28,818 nucleotides of DNA from an uncultured Collinsella sp. (GTDB lineage: Bacteria; Actinomycetota; Coriobacteriia; Coriobacteriales; Coriobacteriaceae): positions 1 through 28,818 of the forward strand of contig UQEO01000016.1 in assembly GCA_900540095.1 (NCBI GenBank), in the 5' to 3' direction. The notes below the pieces were generated by a model. It was not told the DNA's origin, ran no database searches, and worked only from the letters and a program-made list of their open reading frames with translations. The stretch's first letter is position 1, and each line of letters opens with the position of its first letter. Below are positions 1 to 7,293 of this stretch, one piece after another. The position numbers and the translations under genes are program-made.

Positions 1-6
1 CCCTAC

Positions 7-255
7 CTACGCGCCCCCCGCCCCCCCCCCCGCCAGCGCACCAACCGGGCAGATCGCCACAACGCCCGTCACGCGCCCCGGCTCCCCTGAGCATTCGTAC
101 ACGTAATACGCTGCACCCGGGTCCTTGAGCATCAGGCCATCGGCAAGGGCTCCGCGCAGAGCATCGTTGCCGCTCAGGATGCTGCCCATTGCAGGCAGCG
201 CTTCGAGCACGCGGTCCTGAGCTGGGCGGATGCAGGGAAACGGAAGTGCTTTCAT
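7..255 (-). CDS. N-terminal fragment of a DUF1015-like protein, frame ends at a poly-G tract
   Basis: The readable frame is 82 residues, starting at ATG 255 behind a modest AGGA ribosome site. Its start (PFPCIRPAQD) and the stretch with LMLKDPGAAYYVYE followed by RVTGVVAICPV resemble the beginning of DUF1015 proteins, which are normally about 400 residues and of unknown function. The frame then runs through 11 consecutive G (coding strand) into Gly/Ala codons and stops at 7-9. One extra G would keep the frame open to the window edge, so the gene is probably interrupted, phase-variable or mis-sequenced here rather than a complete small protein. From memory, DUF1015 genes often sit beside serC/serA in Gram-positive genomes, which matches the neighbours. 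Family call from N-terminal similarity only. Confidence 0.55.
   Translation of the reverse strand: MKALPFPCIRPAQDRVLEALPAMGSILSGNDALRGALADGLMLKDPGAAYYVYECSGEPGRVTGVVAICPVGALAGGGAGGA
14..31. repeat. Homopolymer tract (C6-G-C11 on the plus strand)
   Basis: On the plus strand six C, one G and eleven C follow each other; on the coding (minus) strand of the DUF1015-like frame this is G11 then C then G6. It lies inside the reading frame just before its stop. Tracts this long are prone to slipped-strand length change and to sequencing error. Confidence 0.9.
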
Positions 256-294
256 GGGCGGTCCTAACGCACGAGTCGGTTTGTTCGCGGCTTA

Positions 295-1515
295 TTATGC
301 CCCAACTTGGCCGCTCGCGTCCCAGAGCACGTTATCGGCGAGCGCGATTAGCACCTGCTGACAACGAACGATATCGGCGTGGGATACATATTCGTTGGGC
401 TTGTGCGCGAGCGCGAGCGACCCGGGACCGTAGCTCATGCAATTGCGGTTACCTGTCTTGCCGGCAATGACGGCGGTGTCGGTGTAGCCGGTAAAGAAGC
501 CGACGGTCGTGTCCGCCCCCGTCACGTCATCGGCGACACGCTTGAGCGCGGCTAGAAGAGGAGAGCTTGGATCGCGCTCGATGGCGGGGCGGTCGCCCGT
601 CACGGTGTAGCTGCCATGGCAACTGGGAACGGCGGCTTCGGCGACGGCGATGGCCTGCTCTACCATGCGCGTTGCGGCGGCCGTATCGGTCGGCGGGGTC
701 AGGCGCATGTCGACCCAGACTTTGGCGCGGTCGGGTACGACGTAGGGGCGATATCCGCCCTCGATTTGGCCAAACGTGATGGTCGAAGGCCCCAGCTCAT
801 CGTGCACGGGCAGCGCCACAAACGCGCGACGGAGCGAACACACGACCTCGGCCATGGCGGCGACGGCATCCGCGCCCTTCCAGGGCTGGCTCGCATGCGC
901 CGTCACGCCGGCCATCTCGATCTCGAACCACGTGCGTCCCTTGTGCGCCACCTGAATCTGTCCGTCGGTGGGCTCGGTGTCCAGCGCCCATTCACGCGAG
1001 CCGACCCAGCCGGCATCGATCGCGGCCTCTGAGCCGCGCATAAAGTCCTCCTCGTCGACCGAGCAGATGAGTGAGAAGCCACGGCGGGGCGGCTCGCCTT
1101 CTGCCGCCATGCGCTCGAGCGTATGGACCAGTGCGGCAATGGCGCAGGCCAGGCCACCCTTCATATCGCAGGCACCGCGGCCATAGAGTTTATCGTTGCT
1201 CACGATCGCTCCGAGCGGCGGAATGTCCGCGTCCCAGCCATCGCCCAGCGTAACGGTATCCATATGGCAGATATAGACGAGTCGCGGCTCGTCGCTTTGG
1301 CCCGGCACGGTGACCATAAGGTTGCGGCGCCCGGGGAGTACTTCGAGCTCTGCAATCTGCACGGCATCGAGTACCGGATGGCTCAGCTGCGCCAACTGTT
1401 CCTCAACCAATGCTTTGATATAGCGTTCAATCTCGCCCTCATACGCACCTGGGTCGGAACTGTCGATCCGCACGAGTCCTTGCGTAAGCCGCCAAGCAAA
1501 ATCTGTATCAACCAT
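295..1515 (-). CDS. M20-family zinc metallopeptidase (ArgE/DapE/CPG2-like)
   Basis: A 406-residue cytosolic hydrolase of the M20 family, which removes acyl or peptide groups from small substrates with two metal ions. Visible ligands and catalytic residues: H84-x-D86 in YICHMDTV, D117 in YGRGACDMKG, the Glu pair E155-E156 in SVDEED, E181 in LDTEPT, and H371 in LAHKPNEY. H207 in TAHASQPWKG marks the inserted dimerisation domain. The frame can be extended 49 codons upstream, but that stretch crosses the serA terminator hairpin; ATG 1515 has a GAGG site five bases upstream, so I start there. The exact substrate cannot be told; annotation as a desuccinylase or peptidase would be guesswork. It is co-directional with serC-serA but separated from them by a terminator. 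Confidence 0.88.
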   Translation of the reverse strand: MVDTDFAWRLTQGLVRIDSSDPGAYEGEIERYIKALVEEQLAQLSHPVLDAVQIAELEVLPGRRNLMVTVPGQSDEPRLVYICHMDTVTLGDGWDADIPPLGAIVSNDKLYGRGACDMKGGLACAIAALVHTLERMAAEGEPPRRGFSLICSVDEEDFMRGSEAAIDAGWVGSREWALDTEPTDGQIQVAHKGRTWFEIEMAGVTAHASQPWKGADAVAAMAEVVCSLRRAFVALPVHDELGPSTITFGQIEGGYRPYVVPDRAKVWVDMRLTPPTDTAAATRMVEQAIAVAEAAVPSCHGSYTVTGDRPAIERDPSSPLLAALKRVADDVTGADTTVGFFTGYTDTAVIAGKTGNRNCMSYGPGSLALAHKPNEYVSHADIVRCQQVLIALADNVLWDASGQVGA

Positions 1516-1592
1516 AGGCACCTCACAGATAGTTAGGTCAACATACAGATTGTATGCCAAGAAGCGGCTCGGTGCATTTAATGGAGTGCTCA

Positions 1593-1629
1593 CAGAAACG
1601 GGGGCGCCTCTCATGCGAAAGGCGCCCCC
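1593..1629 (-). terminator. Intrinsic terminator after serA
   Basis: Arms 1600-1609 and 1620-1629 (GGGGGCGCCT / AGGCGCCCCC) form a 10-bp stem with a 10-base loop. On the minus strand it is followed by GTTTCTGT. It lies 64 bases beyond the serA stop and inside the region upstream of the M20 peptidase start. Confidence 0.75.
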
Positions 1630-1647
1630 GCGGGCATTCAATGTCAG

Positions 1648-1680
1648 TGACGGGCAGGCCACATGGGGAACTGCCCGTCA
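1648..1680 (-). terminator. First hairpin of a tandem 3' structure after serA
   Basis: Arms 1648-1657 and 1671-1680 (TGACGGGCAG / CTGCCCGTCA) pair perfectly over 10 bp, 13 bases past the serA stop. It has no T-run of its own, so it is more likely a transcript-stabilising hairpin or a helper to the next stem at 1600-1629. Confidence 0.5.
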
Positions 1681-1692
1681 GGTCAGCCGGCG

Positions 1693-2856
1693 CTATTTGA
1701 TCACGCGCACGCGATACATCGACGGAATCTGCTTGAGCGCCTCGATGGTGCTGCTGTCCAGGTGCTCGTCGGTGTCGAACATGGTGTAGGCGTTCTCGCC
1801 GGCGGACTCGTTGGTCATACGCTGCACGTTGGCGTTGTCCTTGGCCAAGATGGCTGTGATCTGGCCGATCATGTTGGGCACGTTGGCGTGCAGGCAGGCG
1901 ATGCGGCTCGCGGCGCGCGCCTTGCCCATGCTGCAGGCGGGGTAGTTGACGCTGTGCGCGATGTTGCCGTTCTCCAGGTAATCCTTGAGCTCGCTGATGG
2001 CCATATCGGCGCAGTTGGCCTCGGCCTCGCCGGTGCCGGCGCCCGAGTGCGTGGTGATAAACGTGTTGGGCATCTTGACGGTTTTGGGCGTGGCAAAGTC
2101 GCAGCTAAACCAGCTCAGCTTGCCCTCGCGCAGGGCAGCGTCGACGGCGTCCTCGTCAATGATGGTTTCGCGTGCGTAGTTGATGAGCACGGCGTCGGGT
2201 GCCAGCAGGTTAATCTGCTCGGTGCTGATCATGCCGATGGTGTCGGCCTTGCTGGGCACGTGTACGGTGAGGTAGTCGCAGCCGCGGCAGAGATCCTCGA
2301 GCGTGCCCACACGCTGCACCTCGCGGCTCAGCACCCACGCGTGCTCAACGGAAATGAACGGGTCGTAGCCGTAAACGTCCATGCCCAGGTCGACGCAGGC
2401 GTTGGCGACCTTGGAGCCCACGTTGCCCAGGCCGATGACGCCGATGCGCTTGCCCTTGAGCTCGCGGCCCACAAAGGCCTTCTTGGCCTTTTCGGCATCG
2501 ACCTGAATCTCGGGGTCGTCGGCGTTGTCGCGCACCCAGTTCATCGATTGCACCACGCCGCGGCTCGAGAGCACCAGCATGCCTAGGACGAGCTCCTTAA
2601 CGGCGTTGCTGTTAGCGCCGGGGGAGTTAAAGACGACGACGCCCTTCTTGGCGTACTCCTCGACGGGGATGTTGTTGACGCCGGCGCCGCAGCGGGCGAT
2701 AGCGCGGATGCCCTCGGGCAGCTCGTAGCCGTGCAGGTCGGTCGAGCGCATCAGAATGGCGTCGGCATCTTCGGCGGTGCTCACAAACTCGTAGCCCTCA
2801 CCAAACTCGACCTTGCCGTCCTTGGTAATGTCATCGATGGTTTTAATCTTGCGCAT
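1693..2856 (-). CDS. serA: D-3-phosphoglycerate dehydrogenase, short ACT-domain form
   Basis: Oxidises 3-phosphoglycerate to 3-phosphohydroxypyruvate with NAD+, the first step of serine synthesis. The protein is 387 residues: a split substrate domain, a Rossmann domain with G142-L-G144-N-V-G147, catalytic R229 (NYARET) and H270 (TTHSGAG), and a C-terminal ACT domain from about 317 to 387 that usually binds the effector serine. The usual catalytic Glu of the E-x-P segment is not present where expected (DFATPK, 253-258); I recall a similar replacement in related short bacterial enzymes, so I do not read it as loss of function. ATG 2856 has AAGGAG upstream. It follows serC with a 71-bp gap, so the two probably form one transcript ending at the 1600-1680 hairpins. 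Confidence 0.92.
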   Translation of the reverse strand: MRKIKTIDDITKDGKVEFGEGYEFVSTAEDADAILMRSTDLHGYELPEGIRAIARCGAGVNNIPVEEYAKKGVVVFNSPGANSNAVKELVLGMLVLSSRGVVQSMNWVRDNADDPEIQVDAEKAKKAFVGRELKGKRIGVIGLGNVGSKVANACVDLGMDVYGYDPFISVEHAWVLSREVQRVGTLEDLCRGCDYLTVHVPSKADTIGMISTEQINLLAPDAVLINYARETIIDEDAVDAALREGKLSWFSCDFATPKTVKMPNTFITTHSGAGTGEAEANCADMAISELKDYLENGNIAHSVNYPACSMGKARAASRIACLHANVPNMIGQITAILAKDNANVQRMTNESAGENAYTMFDTDEHLDSSTIEALKQIPSMYRVRVIK

Positions 2857-2927
2857 GGAAAACTCCTTAGCAGGTTTTGATCTATACAGGGTGGTCTGAG
2901 ATGGCTGATCGGCCCGCGCGTTGCGGG

Positions 2928-4052
2928 CTAGTTAGATCGCGGGCTCAAACTAAGCTGCGCTTCGAAGTCCTTCATGTACGAGGCCAGTGCCTGCACATCT
3001 TCCATGGTTACGGCGTTGTAGACGCTCGCGCGCATGCCGCCCACCAGGCGATGGCCCTTGACGTTTTGAATCTGGTGCTCGGCCGCGCCTGCGACAAAGG
3101 CCGCATCGAGCTCGGCGTCGCCGGTACGGAAGGTGACGTTGGCGATGGAGCGGCTGTCTGTCTGTGTGGTGCCATGGAACAGCTCGCTTTGCTCGAGCAG
3201 GTTGTAGAGCAGGTTGGCCTTGGCCCAGTTGCGCTCGGCCATGGCGGCAAGTCCGCCGGTCTCCTCGACCCACCGGAACACCTTGCCGCACACGTAGATG
3301 CCAAAGGTGTTGGGCGTGTTGAGCATGGAGCCCTTGGCGGCCTGGGTCTTAAGGTCCATGTACTGCGGTGTCTGCGCAAAGGCGGGGCCGTCGGCGATGA
3401 GGTCGTCGCGCACGATGACCACGGTCACGCCCGCGGCACCGGCGTTTTTCTGCGCGCCGGCGTAGATGAGCCCGTAGCGCTCAATGTCGAGCGGTTGCGA
3501 CAGGAAGCAGCTCGAGACATCGGCGACCAGCGGCACATCGCCGCAAGCGGGCAGCTCGTGGTACATGGTGCCAAAGATGGTGTTGTTCTGGCAGATGTAG
3601 ACGTAGTCGAGCCCGTCGCCTGCGGCCTCGGCGGCAATGCGCGCGTTGATGTCGGCCATGGTGGGTATGCGGTCGAAATTGGTGTCCTCGGAGCTCGCGA
3701 GCTGCACGGCCTCGCCGTACTTGGCGGCCTCCTTGTATGCCTTGTTAGCAAAGTTGCCGGTCACGACGTAGCCGGCGCGGCCGCGGCGCATGAGGTTCAT
3801 CGGGATGCCCGCAAACTGCAGCGTGGCGCCGCCCTGCAAAAACAGGACATGGTAGTTGTCCGGGATGCTCAGCAGACGGCGCAGGGTTGCCTCGGCGTCA
3901 TCGATGATCTGCTGGTACATGCTAGATCGATGGCTCATCTCGAGCACGGACATGCCGCAACCGCGGTAGTCCATCATCTCGTCGGCAATCTCGGCGAGCA
4001 CGCTTGCGGGCAGCGCGGCCGGGCCAGCTGAGAAGTTGTGCACACGTGCCAT
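2928..4052 (-). CDS. serC: Phosphoserine aminotransferase
   Basis: Transfers the amino group of glutamate to 3-phosphohydroxypyruvate, giving phosphoserine, the second step of serine synthesis. At 374 residues it is close to the family length. The N-terminal NFSAGPAALP, the LEMSHRS segment (residues 37-43), FLQGGAT (phosphate of PLP) and K202 in YAGAQKNAGAAG (Schiff-base lysine) are all present. ATG 4052 has a purine-rich AGGGGG about nine bases upstream. An 8-bp palindrome GAACGTTC lies 27-34 bases upstream of the start, in the probable promoter region. A GCCCGC/GCGGGC hairpin (2912-2928) overlaps the stop codon and could help protect the transcript end or tune serA. No dedicated phosphoserine phosphatase is in the window. 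Confidence 0.94.
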   Translation of the reverse strand: MARVHNFSAGPAALPASVLAEIADEMMDYRGCGMSVLEMSHRSSMYQQIIDDAEATLRRLLSIPDNYHVLFLQGGATLQFAGIPMNLMRRGRAGYVVTGNFANKAYKEAAKYGEAVQLASSEDTNFDRIPTMADINARIAAEAAGDGLDYVYICQNNTIFGTMYHELPACGDVPLVADVSSCFLSQPLDIERYGLIYAGAQKNAGAAGVTVVIVRDDLIADGPAFAQTPQYMDLKTQAAKGSMLNTPNTFGIYVCGKVFRWVEETGGLAAMAERNWAKANLLYNLLEQSELFHGTTQTDSRSIANVTFRTGDAELDAAFVAGAAEHQIQNVKGHRLVGGMRASVYNAVTMEDVQALASYMKDFEAQLSLSPRSN

Positions 4053-4188
4053 CTTCTAGTTCCCCCTCGTAGTCGTTTGAACGTTCGGGATACTTTAGCA
4101 CAGTGGAGCGCCAGGCGCGACCGTATCACGGTAAAACTCGACTGCGCCGCTATGATTTACAGGATGGTTACATGGGGGAGGGGTGACC

Positions 4189-4276
4189 TTACTCCTCAGG
4201 CAAATACAAATCTGCGAGCGAAGACATGAGGTTCTCTAGGCGCTTGATCTCTTCGTCCTAAATTAGCTACCTCCTA
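4189..4276 (-). pseudogene. Vestigial short frame after the antiporter gene
   Basis: Just past the antiporter stop there is a textbook AGGAGGT ribosome site (about 4269-4275), but no start codon at the right distance: the in-frame codons are ATT then TAG. From GAC at 4257 the frame reads DEEIKRLENLMSSLADLYLPEE and stops at 4189. The composition is protein-like (charged amphipathic helix), unlike random intergenic DNA here. An internal ATG at 4227 would give only 12 residues. I read it as the remnant of a small gene whose start region was damaged, or a very short peptide. No family recognised. Confidence 0.3.
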
Positions 4277-4280
4277 GTCA

Positions 4281-5882
4281 CTACGATGCTAGCGTGGCGA
4301 TGACGACTTCGTCGCCGGCGTATATTAGGGTGTTGCCGTCGGGGATGATCGTTTGGCCTTCGCGCTTGAGCATCACCACAATAAACGGATGCTTGCCTTG
4401 TGGCACATCGCGCAGGCGCTGGCCGGCCAGGCGACCGTGGGGCGTCACGGTGACCTCGCGCAGCGTAACCTCGGCACGCTCTTCGAACGTTGGGGCGGCC
4501 ATCACCAGCAGATCGCCTTCCTGGATCACGGTATCGCCGTTGGGCAGCACCGGATGGGCGCCGTCACGCAGCACCAAGACCACCAGCATGTCCGTTGCGC
4601 TGCCAATGTCGGCGAGCGAGCGTCCGGCAAACGGATGTCCAGCGCCTACTTTGAGCTTAACGAACGACATGCCGTCCTCGTCGCGGTAATCGTTAAACGT
4701 ACGGCGTACGTCGCCTTCCGCGTCGATCATGTCGAGCTTCTTTGCCACCGCCGGTAGCAGCGAGCCCTGTACCACAATACTCGACACGGCAATCACAAAC
4801 ACCAGGTCAAACAGGTCGTGGCCACCGGGAACGCCGGCTACCACGGCAAAGAGACTAAAGACGACCGAGGCCGCGCCGCGCAGGCCCGCCCAGCTTACGA
4901 GCGCGACCTGGCGAGGGTTTGTCTTAAAGGGCGCCAGGAGCACGCCGACGGCGATGGGACGGCTCACGAAGAGCATAAACGCCATGAGCGCCAGGCCCGG
5001 CAGCAGCATCTGCGGCAGGCGTGCGGGCGTTACGAGCAGGCCGAGCAAGAAGAAGATCGTCATCTCGGCCATCTCGGTGAGGGTATCGAAGAAGTGCGCC
5101 ATCTCGACCTTGCCGGTGATGTCGCTCGCACCCAGCACAATGCCGGCCAGGTACACGGCCAAAAATCCGTTGCCGCCCAGGTAGCTCGGCAGCGCGTAGG
5201 CGACGATGGCCACGGCGAACAAAAAGATGGTCTGCGCGCCCTCGGCCGTTGCGTGCGCGCGTTCAATCAGGCGGCCCGCCGCCCAGCCGATGGCGAGGCC
5301 CAGGCCCACGCCCAAGATAATCTGCTTGGCCAGCAGTGCGGGAATGTTGATGTCGCCGCCGGCCGCGAGTGTGGCGAGCACAGCGGTGAGCATGTAGGCG
5401 ACGGGGTCGTTGGAGCCCGATTCGACCTCGAGCAGCGAGTCGGTGCCACCTCTCAGCGACAGGCTGTGCTCACGCAGCACGCTAAAGACGCTGGCCGCAT
5501 CGGTCGACGCCACGACCGATCCCAGCAGCAGGCCGCCGATCCAGTCGAAGCCCAGCGCGAAGCGGGCGAACACGCCGGTGATGCCGGCAGTGATGACGAC
5601 GCCGAGCGTGCTCAGCAGCACCGCCGGCACAGCGACGGGTTTGGCACGGTCGATATTGGTGTTAAAGCCGCCGTAGAACATGATGAACAGCAGCGCCGTG
5701 CTGCAGACGGTTTCGGTGAGCGCATAGTCGCTAAAGTCGATATGCGCCGGGCCGTTGACGCCCAACAGCATGCCGAGCGCGATAAAGATGAGCAGGGTGG
5801 GGAAGGGGAGTTTTTTGCCGACGGGTTTGATGGTCAGGCACAAAATGATGACGAGGCCGATAAAGAGAAGGATCTGGTTCAT
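4281..5882 (-). CDS. CPA1-family cation/proton antiporter with two TrkA-C domains (NhaP2/CvrA-like)
   Basis: A 533-residue inner-membrane antiporter. Residues 1 to about 385 are a run of hydrophobic helices of the monovalent cation:proton antiporter-1 fold, with the conserved segments ASTDAASVF (T127-D128) and ESGSNDP (N158-D159) in the ion path. The cytosolic tail carries two TrkA-C-like repeats, about 405-465 (KVGAGHPFAGRSL) and 470-533 (VTPHGRLAGQRL), which bind a small ligand and gate transport. This layout is that of NhaP2/CvrA proteins that exchange K+ or Na+ for protons; the cation cannot be set from sequence. The best Shine-Dalgarno (AGGAG) is 12 bases from ATG 5882, which is long. 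It is divergent from the metallophosphoesterase gene. Confidence 0.88.
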   Translation of the reverse strand: MNQILLFIGLVIILCLTIKPVGKKLPFPTLLIFIALGMLLGVNGPAHIDFSDYALTETVCSTALLFIMFYGGFNTNIDRAKPVAVPAVLLSTLGVVITAGITGVFARFALGFDWIGGLLLGSVVASTDAASVFSVLREHSLSLRGGTDSLLEVESGSNDPVAYMLTAVLATLAAGGDINIPALLAKQIILGVGLGLAIGWAAGRLIERAHATAEGAQTIFLFAVAIVAYALPSYLGGNGFLAVYLAGIVLGASDITGKVEMAHFFDTLTEMAEMTIFFLLGLLVTPARLPQMLLPGLALMAFMLFVSRPIAVGVLLAPFKTNPRQVALVSWAGLRGAASVVFSLFAVVAGVPGGHDLFDLVFVIAVSSIVVQGSLLPAVAKKLDMIDAEGDVRRTFNDYRDEDGMSFVKLKVGAGHPFAGRSLADIGSATDMLVVLVLRDGAHPVLPNGDTVIQEGDLLVMAAPTFEERAEVTLREVTVTPHGRLAGQRLRDVPQGKHPFIVVMLKREGQTIIPDGNTLIYAGDEVVIATLAS

Positions 5883-6135
5883 AGATGGTGTCCGCTCCTG
5901 GGTGGTTGGCGTGGCACGGTCAGTTGCCTGCGGTTATTTGTACCCAAAGATGGTGGGTTTATGGGGTTGGATTGCGGGCGTGCGCGATATCGTCATAGAC
6001 GGCTGCCGTCTTTGCCTCTGCTCGGAAACCCTTTCCAGCTTTATTGCAACGGAGTACAATGGGTAACGTTTAAGTTCAACTTGAAGTTTTAGTTGCGGCG
6101 CCTGGCTTCGGCCGCAATGCAAGGAGAGGCGTACC
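5883..6135. promoter_or_regulatory. Divergent promoter region, antiporter / metallophosphoesterase
   Basis: The region holds no gene. For the plus strand, TTTCCA and TACAAT with a 17-base spacer end about 77 bases before ATG 6136. An inverted repeat TTGCGGC/GCCGCAA lies in the leader just before the AAGGAGAGG ribosome site. On the antiporter side, AGACGG-CTG-CCGTCT (5997-6011) is a possible operator. An imperfect TTCAA-C-TTGAA palindrome lies between them. Confidence 0.4.
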
Positions 6136-6975
6136 ATGGCGATCTATGTGACATCTGATGCTCACGGGCACGTGCGTGCGCTTGACAAGGCCCTGTCTAA
6201 GATCTCGTTGACGTCCGACGACACGCTGTACGTGCTGGGCGACATGATCGATCGCGGGCCCGATCCGGTCGGCGTTATTAAGCTCGTGCGCTCGCTGCCC
6301 AACGCTCGCGTGCTCAAGGGTAATCACGAGCAGATCATGCTCGATGCCATCATTGGCCAGGATCCGCTCGATGCCGAGACCTGGGATATCAACGGTGGCT
6401 GGACGACGCGCGAGCAGCTCAACGACATGGAATTTGAGGCATACGAGGAGCTCGTGCGATGGATGGCCGCGCTGCCGCTCTACGCGGTGGTCGAGACTGC
6501 CGAGCGGCCGTACCTGCTGGTACATGCTGGAATCGAGATGAAGGCGGCGCGCGCGTTTTTGCTTGAGCATGGCGTCGATTGTGCCGATGGCGTTGGAGCG
6601 ATAGGTGCCGATCGTGAGCTGCTGCAGCAGATGCTCGCGGTGCAGTCGTCCGATGACCTGCTGTGGATTCGTCACGGCTATTGGGATGTGCCGACCGGGC
6701 TGCTTTCTGCCGAGGGCAGGGGTCCGGTCGTGGTGAGCGGCCACACGCCAACGGTGTCGCTCGGGCGTTATTGCGAGGTGGGCGGCCTGGCGGGACTCGA
6801 CGAGGAGTCGGGACGAGGGCAGATCGTGCGCTTGGGCGGCGAGGACACTGCCGGCGTGCCCGATCGCATCGATATCGATTGCGCCGCCGCCACCGGCTCC
6901 GAGTTCGGTCGCGTGGGCATCCTGCGCCTGGACGACGGGGCGGAGTTCTACGCGAACATCAACCCGGGCGAATAA
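6136..6975 (+). CDS. PPP-family metallophosphoesterase (ApaH/PrpA-like)
   Basis: A 279-residue cytosolic two-metal phosphoesterase. The full motif set is present: D8-x-H10 (SDAHGH), G35-D36-x-x-D39-R-G (GDMIDRG), G62-N63-H64-E65, H130 (LVHAG) and G202-H203-T (SGHTP). This spacing is that of the serine/threonine phosphatase and diadenosine tetraphosphatase superfamily, so the substrate may be a phosphoprotein or a dinucleoside polyphosphate. AAGGAGAGG lies seven bases before ATG 6136. It stands alone: divergent from the antiporter and followed by a 318-bp repeat-filled gap, then a convergent gene. Confidence 0.85.
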   Translation: MAIYVTSDAHGHVRALDKALSKISLTSDDTLYVLGDMIDRGPDPVGVIKLVRSLPNARVLKGNHEQIMLDAIIGQDPLDAETWDINGGWTTREQLNDMEFEAYEELVRWMAALPLYAVVETAERPYLLVHAGIEMKAARAFLLEHGVDCADGVGAIGADRELLQQMLAVQSSDDLLWIRHGYWDVPTGLLSAEGRGPVVVSGHTPTVSLGRYCEVGGLAGLDEESGRGQIVRLGGEDTAGVPDRIDIDCAAATGSEFGRVGILRLDDGAEFYANINPGE

Positions 6976-6996
6976 TCGGTGCAAGTGGTAGCTAAT

Positions 6997-7014
6997 TTGG
7001 GACGGGGCTTTTTT
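6997..7014. repeat. Partial copy of the GGGACGGGG repeat family
   Basis: Contains TTTGGGACGGGGC followed by six T. It resembles the core of the palindromes at 7042 and 18123, but its arms are weak. The T-run makes it a possible 3' end for the metallophosphoesterase transcript. Confidence 0.4.
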
Positions 7015-7041
7015 GACTACTTTTGCCCTTCTGCCCGCTAA

Positions 7042-7074
7042 TTGATTTCTCTGGGACGGGGATTAAATAATCAT
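7042..7074. repeat. GGGACGGGG palindromic repeat, copy 1
   Basis: Loop CTGGGACGGGGAT between arms TGATTT and a near-matching AAATAATCA. The central 13 bases are identical to those of the copy at 18123-18158. Direct 9-base repeats CTGCCCGCT lie on either side (7031-7039 and 7079-7087). Confidence 0.6.
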
Positions 7075-7089
7075 TTGGCTGCCCGCTGG

Positions 7090-7212
7090 CTAAGTGAGTA
7101 GACTTTTTTGGAAATGCCGAGCACCCAACATATTTGCCTCAATAAAACCGCAGGTCACAGGCTTGTGCTTTGTTGGCGTGGTCAAGGATTCGATAAAAGT
7201 CTACTCACTTAG
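7090..7212. repeat. Long inverted-repeat element A (123 bp)
   Basis: Outer arms 7090-7107 and 7195-7212 are a perfect 18-bp inverted repeat ending in CTAAGTGAG. An inner stem CCAACA/TGTTGG (7125-7130 / 7171-7176) is nested inside. Read on the minus strand, the interior contains CCACGCC and, further on, ACCTGCGGTTTTA (7143-7155), the same two blocks in the same order as in the element at 28319-28468. No coding potential. Together with the GGGACGGGG repeats it fills the 318-bp gap between the metallophosphoesterase and flippase genes. Confidence 0.7.
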
Positions 7213-7293
7213 TTTTGCGTGATGCATATTGTTTGCAACGAGACCCCAGCCGTGGTGATTCCATTGCAAATTCTGGTGACCGGGGGCAGCTAA

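Noticed and set aside
7090..7212. Insertion sequence remnant with terminal repeats
   Set aside because: No transposase fragment in the interior and no clear target duplication directly at the ends; kept as a structured element instead.
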